NCBI GenBank assembly: GCA_004380135.1
Contig: QXCR01000045.1
Span: forward strand, 248,001 to 312,000
Source: Stemphylium vesicarium
Lineage: Eukaryota; Ascomycota; Dothideomycetes; Pleosporales; Pleosporaceae
Length of the DNA stretch: 64,000 bases
Direction: 5' to 3'
The first letter of the stretch is position 1. Every line of letters begins with the position of its first letter. Under the pieces are notes generated by a model. It saw only the letters and a program-made list of their open reading frames with translations. It searched no databases and had not been told where the DNA came from. Below, piece after piece: positions 57,586 through 64,000 of the stretch. The position numbers were made by a program, and so were the translations under genes.

Positions 57586-59716
57586 ATGAATTGGACCGGC
57601 GGTACGCTGCAGCGCACCAAGCAAGCCAACAAAGGCGTGCTCCAGCAGCAGAGAGCGTACTTTGCGAAGGCGCGAACCCATCTTCAAAATGCTACTAATA
57701 AGCCCATCGCTCCTTTTTGCCCGAGCTATCTTCGCGACAACAACGAATCGGGTCCCTTGGGGATGCCTTCGTTTGATTCAGGTTCGGTCCGACATATGGG
57801 TCACTCCGTGAAACGTCCAAGAGAAAGAGCACACCATGAAGGTAAACCAAACGACAGGCGGTCCGCGATTAGCGGACGTGAGGTATTTCCACATGAAACA
57901 TCCAGCAGACGCGTCGCCCTCCATTCTCCGCAGTATGGGGCTCCACACCAAGCTCAGGAAGGTAGTTGTGGCGATCGGATCCAGGATGGCCTAAGTGATG
58001 CACAGAGAAACTGACCGCTACGTAGACTTGCATATACGGAAGCGCAAGATCACAGAGACGACTGATGAGACTCAGCTACTCGAAGACGATAAACGAAGAC
58101 TGCTAGGACGCCCGGACTGGATCGGGGTTGCGCCTTCGAAACCTGTCAGCCTGCAATTTTTGTCGAGCAACAAGAAAGAGAAGATTAGCAAGCGTCGAAG
58201 GACCACAAAAAAGATAAATACCGCTCAAAGGCAGGCCATCAACAACGATTCTAGTAGAGAGCACCCTACCCTTCATGATGAAATCTTTGATAGGACCGAT
58301 CAAAGTCCTGCTCCACGCAATTACCTCGAAAACATTCGGATCCGCATAGGCACAGATGCATTGACTGACACTCATCCTACTCAGCCGCAGATCTGCACGC
58401 AGTCGCATGCTTCATCAGAGTTCATGCTGTTCGAACAAAACGGACTGACTGCACAAGACCTCCCTGAGAGACGGGTGCTCGCGTCATCGGTAGACTCTCA
58501 GCGTCATGCAGTGACGAGTGCATGTGAACAGGACGACGCAATTCTCCATGCATATCAGACCGGTGAAGGTGCTCAGCACTATCACGACATCTCTTATCAT
58601 GCGGAACATAGCCCAGCTGGACATAGTTTTGAGCAGGAAGACTGCGACTCTGCACCGCGCGAGCTGCAGCTTCAGAGCGGCAAAGTGACTTTGGAAGCAC
58701 GCGAGAGTTCTATGCCTGGCTTTCGCCTAACTCACCGTGTTCATGGTGAAGACTGTGCTCTGCATCTTGTGTTTGGTGGCTTGAATTCTCCTGCAGGCAG
58801 CCGTAGGCACAGCATGCCGGGCAGCCACGAGATCGGTGAAACGCAGCTTCCCCAAACATCAGACTTTGCACACGCATCCCAAACGGAGCATGTGCATCAC
58901 GCCACTATCGATGACAGAGGCCTGGATGCACGCGTAATCGACGATGAAGACCCCTGGACAAAGTATCTCGCAATTTCCGACGATTCTTCAAGCCCCTCTG
59001 ATACAGCCATGTATACCAGAAACAGCGTGTTGCATAATCACCCCACCACGAAGAACAGCAGTGGAGCAGCCACAAACTGGTCACAACATGCTACGCAGGG
59101 TCAGAGCCACTTTGGCTGTTCCTCAATTTCCGCCTCTTTGCCATCTCTGAGGCGTGGTGTTGGGACATCCATGTCAGCGCAGGCATCAGAAATGGAAGTC
59201 ATGGGCCAAAGCAGATGGAGCCCGACAAATGTGCGAGCCTTGGACGAAGAGGAGAAGAATTGGCAGGCATTCGTCTTGGGGAGCGACAATGCGTCTTCTC
59301 TGCAAGCGACGCACAAGCATGCACGCCGAAGTTCTCCGCTGATATCAAAGTACTCAGAAGACGCCTCGTCAAGATATCTGCCGCTATCCGTCGCTGTCAG
59401 CTCTGCAAGCCCTCCACTGTTGTTTGCTGGACCCAGATTTGCTTCTTACGCGCACGAGTACACACAAGATCCAGCAGACTCTGCGCTCACGTCCCACTCA
59501 TGCAACACCAGCAGAAGAACCTTTCGTAGATGCGTTGAGATGTTGGATGAAAGAATGCTCGAGCGCAAGGCGGTGGATGGGCAGTCGGTGACTCATGCGT
59601 CTCTGCAGAACAACGCATCGTCCGAACCCATTTTCTCAAGGGTCTTCAGCCGCACAACAACGTCCCGCGAGAATCCGGAGCAATTCGCGCCTACACGAGA
59701 CGCATACTACACCTAG
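57586..59716 (+). CDS. Conserved fungal hypothetical protein with MNWTGG start
   Basis: Two exons, 57586-57961 and 58008-59716, give 694 residues. The start MNWTGGTLQRTKQANKG, followed by QQRAYFAKARTHLQN, is a motif I associate with the N-termini of poorly characterised ascomycete proteins. After the intron comes YVDLHIRKRKI, a DDKRRLLGRPDWIGV segment and SKPVSLQF. The remaining 550 residues are Ser/His/Gln-rich and look disordered, with a few short hydrophobic patches. No catalytic domain, membrane segment or signal peptide is seen. The 46-nt intron (GTAGTT donor, CAGAG acceptor) was chosen because it alone restores frame (GAA, then ACT GAC). The frame is open upstream of the ATG but carries no conserved sequence. 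Function is unknown; a nuclear role is a guess. Confidence 0.75.
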
Positions 59717-62704
59717 GGTACGACTAATTCGGACCGCCGCGAACTGAGCCGTAATTGCAAAGGGACATGTTCCGGCTGCGATACCCTAGTCAGCCATTAC
59801 GAAGCAACTCACCTTGTCGATCTTAACAAACGGTGATCAGGCGTATGCTTGATCGTCGTTTCAGTGGAAATGTGGGATACCTGAGGCTGCAGCTCCGCCA
59901 ATTTCGACAGGGTTTGATCCACTATTACGCCGTTTTGGCTAACAAAGTTGCAGCGCTGTACTGTGGCTTGTGTGGTAGGCTAAGAGAGCGACCTACTATC
60001 TGCTATCGTGAGCGAATGAAAATATTTTTCATGGGTTTACCTTTCTCGTTGGCGCGCTACTTGGGAGGCCCCCATTATGTGTCACGTTCTCGGATGCATC
60101 AAGTCAGCTCAGCTCAGCCCGTACGCCAAATGTGGCTCTTATCGCCGGCGTTACTAGACTATTCGACACAGAGTGCAGCGCGGGTTGAAACTGCCATTGA
60201 AGGCACAAGACAATGCAGGAGCTTACACAAATACAGCGACCTGGGTATGCGGAGACAGAACGCTTTGATACGGTACAATGCGAACACCTTAACTTCAATG
60301 CATCAGATCTTGTGAGCAGCATGCATGTCATCAACTGCGATTGTTTCGAGCGTGGCTCAGAGCAGGTAGAGCTACGTGCGGCGCTATTTCTGGGTGAGCC
60401 CTACGGATGTGACAACACAGTGCCGGGCATCCTTACCTTAGCGAACGGCACTCGCAAGAGGTGCTAACGGGGAATACGATGGAACAAGCCACATGAGCGC
60501 GCTGGTGCCCAAGGGCCGAAAGCAAACCATGGGTATATCGGCAATCACAATCAAAGCCTGAAAGAGCGTCTTTCAAAACACGCCAGCAACAAAGAAACGA
60601 TTGGACAAAGCACGACGATGGGCACGAGAGGCATCACACCGCCAGCAGGTCACATGGGCGCTCCGGATGAGGTGGAAAGCCCAGCAAAATGGCACCACAT
60701 TTGATGTGCGGGGGCGTCGTGGCTTGATTGGCGCACTGGCCTCAGGGGTAGAATCCTTTGCTTCTCGAAGCCGTGGAAGATGACTAGCAAAAGGTAAATC
60801 ACGCGACTCAGTCGCAGGCAAGTAGGATAGCAAGGGCATGGCGACGCGGATGCGCGCACTGACGGGCTTGGGAGTGTCGCGCCATGATGAGTCGCGAGTC
60901 TTCCAGAAAGCGGTGCGTCTTGTTACAGTGAAGCAGCGGAGCGGGCAGCAGCAAATTGGTGGCCCCACGGAAACTTTGACCTCGGTGACGGCGGATCCCT
61001 GACTTTACGCCGTCGAAAGCCGGGTATGATGATCGAACCGTTGTGCCGGCTTCGCACTTGGTTTCAACTTTCCCGCGCGCCACGTGTGAGCTTATGGAGG
61101 GCAGCAGCCACAGATGGGGCGTGTGGTCGGTGGATGCGAATGGCTGGAGAGTTTGGTTTGACGGTCGTTTTTCCATGACCGCTACTTGGCCCACCCACGT
61201 AACCATGTGCGGCATGCTGCAGCAGTGAGGCTGGACGGTCGTGGGATAGCTTCGTGTTGCCTGGCCTCACCGTATCGTCGCAAGCAGACCAGTCAGCGGG
61301 TGAGGAAAGCCGCTGCGTCGGCAGTGCGGATGACGAAACACGACCACTAGGTGGGCAAAAAAACATGGTGAGCAGCACCGCGCCAGCGTGTACGCTCAGA
61401 GTCATCGTTTCGCAGCATGGGCGTGAGCGGCCAGCACAGCAAAGCCGGTGTGGGTGTGGGTGTGTATGAGCATGCACGAACAGCATCAGGGCCTTTGAAA
61501 CCATGCCCTACTACCAACACCGCTACCGAAAACTGCATGCTGGCTGCAAGCAGCAGCCCTCAGCCTTGCTCATGCGCTCCCTTCCCCGCCAGCATCCCCC
61601 TCTTTGGCCGGAAGTAACGGCAGCATTTTCAGAGTATACGGTATCGCGAGAGGCCTCGTCTGTCAGCAGCGGGATGCGGCAGCATGGCCAGGACAGGGCA
61701 GTGCATGTATGGCACGTCTGTCGGCCCTCATTGTTTCGCAGCCTCTTTGTCTCGCAGCCTCTCTGCCTCTCTGGGTGCCTGATTTGCGCACGCGATTCCC
61801 AGGCTCTTCCGCAGTGATTGGCGGACCCCGTAGTATAGCATTCGGCTGCGTCATACTCGACGCCGTTGCTCGGTGGGGCCTAACCAGTGTCGCGGCTCGC
61901 ACTGGGTAGCGCTAGCACAGGAGACAAACAGGGAAGGGCCCTCGGAGCCCGAATTGCACTCGAGGCGGACTTGGGCCCGAATGACAAGGAGTCAAGGGAT
62001 AGTCGTGTCGTTGTAAGATTTAGCTGAAAATTCCGTGTGCGGCTTGTCTGTTCCTGGATTCAGAAAACAGGCCCGCCAAGCGTCGCCGTTGCCCATATAC
62101 TGCTGGTGTCTGCCCTACAGCCTAACTGCCCACCACCCACACTGCCCACTGCCCTCTTCAGTCTGCGACTATTGTGCAATTACAGAGCCACGACATCACC
62201 ATAGACGCTCTGCATCCGACCACTTCCACCTGCACTTGCACCACTCCCTGACCTGACCTCACCTGCTGCTGCTGCTGCATCCCTTCTCCGCATTCCACCG
62301 CATTCGACCAGCTTATTTTCGCCTGCGCCCTGGTCTGCCGAGTCGTCGCTTACTGGCAAAACAACCCCCACGACTGCTCCGGAGTACTTCACATCCCAAA
62401 TTATCCATGCATCGTGCATGCAAGTCAAGCTCCCAGTAATCCCAGCTGACCTGCGTCTGCACCTCGCGCAGCTCGCGCTTCCTCGTCCCAACTCGTCATA
62501 GCCGAATGCATTCCGTCAGTCTCACGATGCCATCCAGCTCCTAGCCTGAGCTTTTACTCCAGGACCCAGCAGGCTGTTGATCCTATCTGCTTTTATTACC
62601 CAGTGGCGCCCGCTCGCCTTTACGCTCCTTCCCAGCTACCAATTGCCCGCGCCATGAAGATTTACTAGCACCGACCGACACCAGCCTTTGCTTTTACCGC
62701 AGAC
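59717..62704. other. Intergenic region of 3.0 kb upstream of the phospholipase C gene
   Basis: No gene is supported. The last 600 bp become CT- and CA-rich, contain five CTG units at 62263-62278 and probably form the promoter and long 5' leader of the PLC gene. Confidence 0.45.
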
Positions 62705-64000
62705 ATGTCGCTCCTCCACGACGCCTACACGCGCCCGCGCATGCCGTCGCCGTCGCCCAGCTACGCTCGCGCAATCAACATTCCTGCCCGTGGCAGCCCG
62801 GCCCTCACACCATCATACCTCAACGGCTCCCTCAATGGCTCTCTCCAATCAACTCCCGAAGGCATGGTTCCCGTCTCGTCCTCGCTTCCCGCCATCCCGT
62901 CCTACGCATTGCCCGAATCGCTGCTGCCTCCACCCGTCCAGTCCCCGCCGACATCGTCCCCTTCAGCCATGGCCGAGGCCCTTGGAAAGGGTCCAGGTCT
63001 GATTCGCCGTGTTAGCCGTGGCGCCCAAGGAATCCCAAACCGCTTTCGCCGGGGCAACACGACTGCGCAACGCGACAAGAGCTCCGGCCCCGTCATCATG
63101 CGCCGCCGCAGCGACAGCAGGACTGCCGCCGACGCCGACACTGGAATCTCCGACTTTGACGCATTTGAAGAGGAAGAGGCCGTCGAAGACCCATACGAGC
63201 CCATCCACGGCCTAGGCATCACAGGCCCTACACCGAGCATCAGCTCAATACCAGACGCCGCTGTCGTCGCCCCCGTACGCAACTCCCGCCTTGAACAGGG
63301 CACCGTTCTGAAGAAGATTACCAAGAAGGAAAAGAAGGAAATCAACTTGCGCCTCGATCTGGAATCGGCCAAAGTATTCTGGGACCCCTCCCGACCCTCC
63401 AAGGCCTTTTACATCGACGACGTCAAGGAGATTCGCTCAGGACCCGAGGCCAAGCACTACCGCGAGGAGTGTGGCCTCTCTGAAAACTGGGCGCCCTACT
63501 GGTTTACCATTGTATACACTGACACCACGCGCTCCAAGGGTCGGATACGAACCATGCATTTGATTGCGCCAGACGTTGGTGTTTTCAACATGTGGACCCA
63601 GACACTCGAATCTGTGTCGCGCAACCGGATTGACCTTATGGCAGGCCTAATGGGCTTCGCCGACAAGAGTGCGAAGCTCGTCTGGCAGCGCGCCATGAAG
63701 AAGCGGGGTGAAGGCGAGGAGTCCCTGGACTTCCCCAGCATTGTGGAGTTGTGCCGAAGCTTACACATCAATTGCACCGAAGCCACTCTTCGCGTCTACT
63801 TCCAAAAGGCCGACACTCTCGACACTGGAAAGCTCAACCAATCACAATTCTTGTCCTTTGTAAGGCGCCTAAAGGAGCGCAAGGATATCAAGAACATCTA
63901 CAAGTCCTTCACATCCGGCTCCAAGATCGAGATGGACAAGGTCACCTTTTTCTCGTTTCTCCAACAAGAGCAGGGTGTCGATGTCAATGCAGACCTTGAG
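62705..64000 (+). CDS. PLC1: Phosphoinositide-specific phospholipase C, N-terminal part (runs off the window)
   Basis: The frame is open from 62705 to the window end, 432 codons without a stop or needed intron. PLC cleaves phosphatidylinositol 4,5-bisphosphate into IP3 and diacylglycerol. The first 190 residues are disordered and Pro/Ser-rich with an Arg-rich stretch (LIRRVSRGAQGIPNRFRRG). A PH-like region follows, with KKITKKEKKEINLRLDLE, FWDPSRPSKAFYIDDVKEIR and NWAPYWFTIVY. Next are MHLIAPDVGVFNMWTQTLE and the EF-hand-like region (LRVYFQKADTLDTGKLNQ, then FVRRLKERKDIKNIYKSF). This order is that of fungal delta-type PLC. The catalytic X and Y domains and C2 domain lie beyond the window, so activity cannot be judged. 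Confidence 0.9.
   Translation, partial: MSLLHDAYTRPRMPSPSPSYARAINIPARGSPALTPSYLNGSLNGSLQSTPEGMVPVSSSLPAIPSYALPESLLPPPVQSPPTSSPSAMAEALGKGPGLIRRVSRGAQGIPNRFRRGNTTAQRDKSSGPVIMRRRSDSRTAADADTGISDFDAFEEEEAVEDPYEPIHGLGITGPTPSISSIPDAAVVAPVRNSRLEQGTVLKKITKKEKKEINLRLDLESAKVFWDPSRPSKAFYIDDVKEIRSGPEAKHYREECGLSENWAPYWFTIVYTDTTRSKGRIRTMHLIAPDVGVFNMWTQTLESVSRNRIDLMAGLMGFADKSAKLVWQRAMKKRGEGEESLDFPSIVELCRSLHINCTEATLRVYFQKADTLDTGKLNQSQFLSFVRRLKERKDIKNIYKSFTSGSKIEMDKVTFFSFLQQEQGVDVNADLE

Noticed and set aside
1..64000. tRNA, rRNA, CRISPR array and intact transposon
   Set aside because: I looked for B-box-like GGTTCGAATCC, 5S-like sequence, regular repeat-spacer patterns and transposase or reverse-transcriptase motifs and saw none; this is a by-eye search only.

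Overview
The window looks like nuclear DNA of a filamentous ascomycete, probably a dothideomycete close to the Pleosporales; the species cannot be named from sequence alone. Coding regions are interrupted by short introns, mostly 46-75 nt, with GTRNGT-like donors, CTAAC/CTGAC-like branch sites and YAG acceptors. The gene set includes Ascomycota markers: an NsdD-type GATA factor, HET-domain remnants, a GPI-anchored serine/threonine-rich protein and a fungal PFK26-like enzyme. No tRNA, rRNA, CRISPR or intact transposon was recognised. All exon joins were inferred by eye from splice motifs and reading-frame phase.

Layout. 1-11.3 kb is nearly gene-free. It holds one candidate gene, a 71-residue secreted protein with eight cysteines (1907-2197), and then a gap of about 9 kb ending at the NsdD-like regulator (11366-13108). 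15.1-17.4 kb encodes glutamate-cysteine ligase. 18.2-20.5 kb has a probable HET-like remnant, a small mitochondrial-type protein and a SnoaL/NTF2-like protein. 21-26 kb has an F-box protein and a convergent pair of mitochondrial import genes, TOM22 and TOM40. 26-28 kb holds a PFK-2/FBPase-2 family gene whose phosphatase histidine is replaced. 28-32 kb has two unrecognised proteins in divergent orientation. 32.9-38.1 kb has, on the minus strand, an aspartic-protease-like membrane protein broken by a homopolymer, a DUF676-type serine hydrolase and a GPI-type surface protein. 39.7-43.4 kb has a zinc alcohol dehydrogenase and the U-box cyclophilin PPIL2. 43.8-47.0 kb has a disabled HET gene followed by two tandem genes for unusual proteins with glycine at every fourth residue. 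49.1-51.1 kb is a bilirubin-oxidase-like multicopper oxidase. 53.8-55.2 kb is a CECR5-like HAD hydrolase, 57.6-59.7 kb a conserved fungal protein starting MNWTGG, and 62.7 kb to the end is the N-terminal part of phosphoinositide-specific phospholipase C.

Most genes are independent housekeeping units, not a pathway cluster. The clearest functional link is TOM22 beside TOM40, two core subunits of the same outer-membrane translocase. The most unusual content is the tandem GX3-repeat pair (45445-47021), beside a HET gene with lesions compatible with repeat-induced point mutation. Other points to check are the possible 22-nt intron in glutamate-cysteine ligase, the poly-G frameshift in the protease-like gene, and a diverged repeat shared by 22.5 kb and 47.2 kb.
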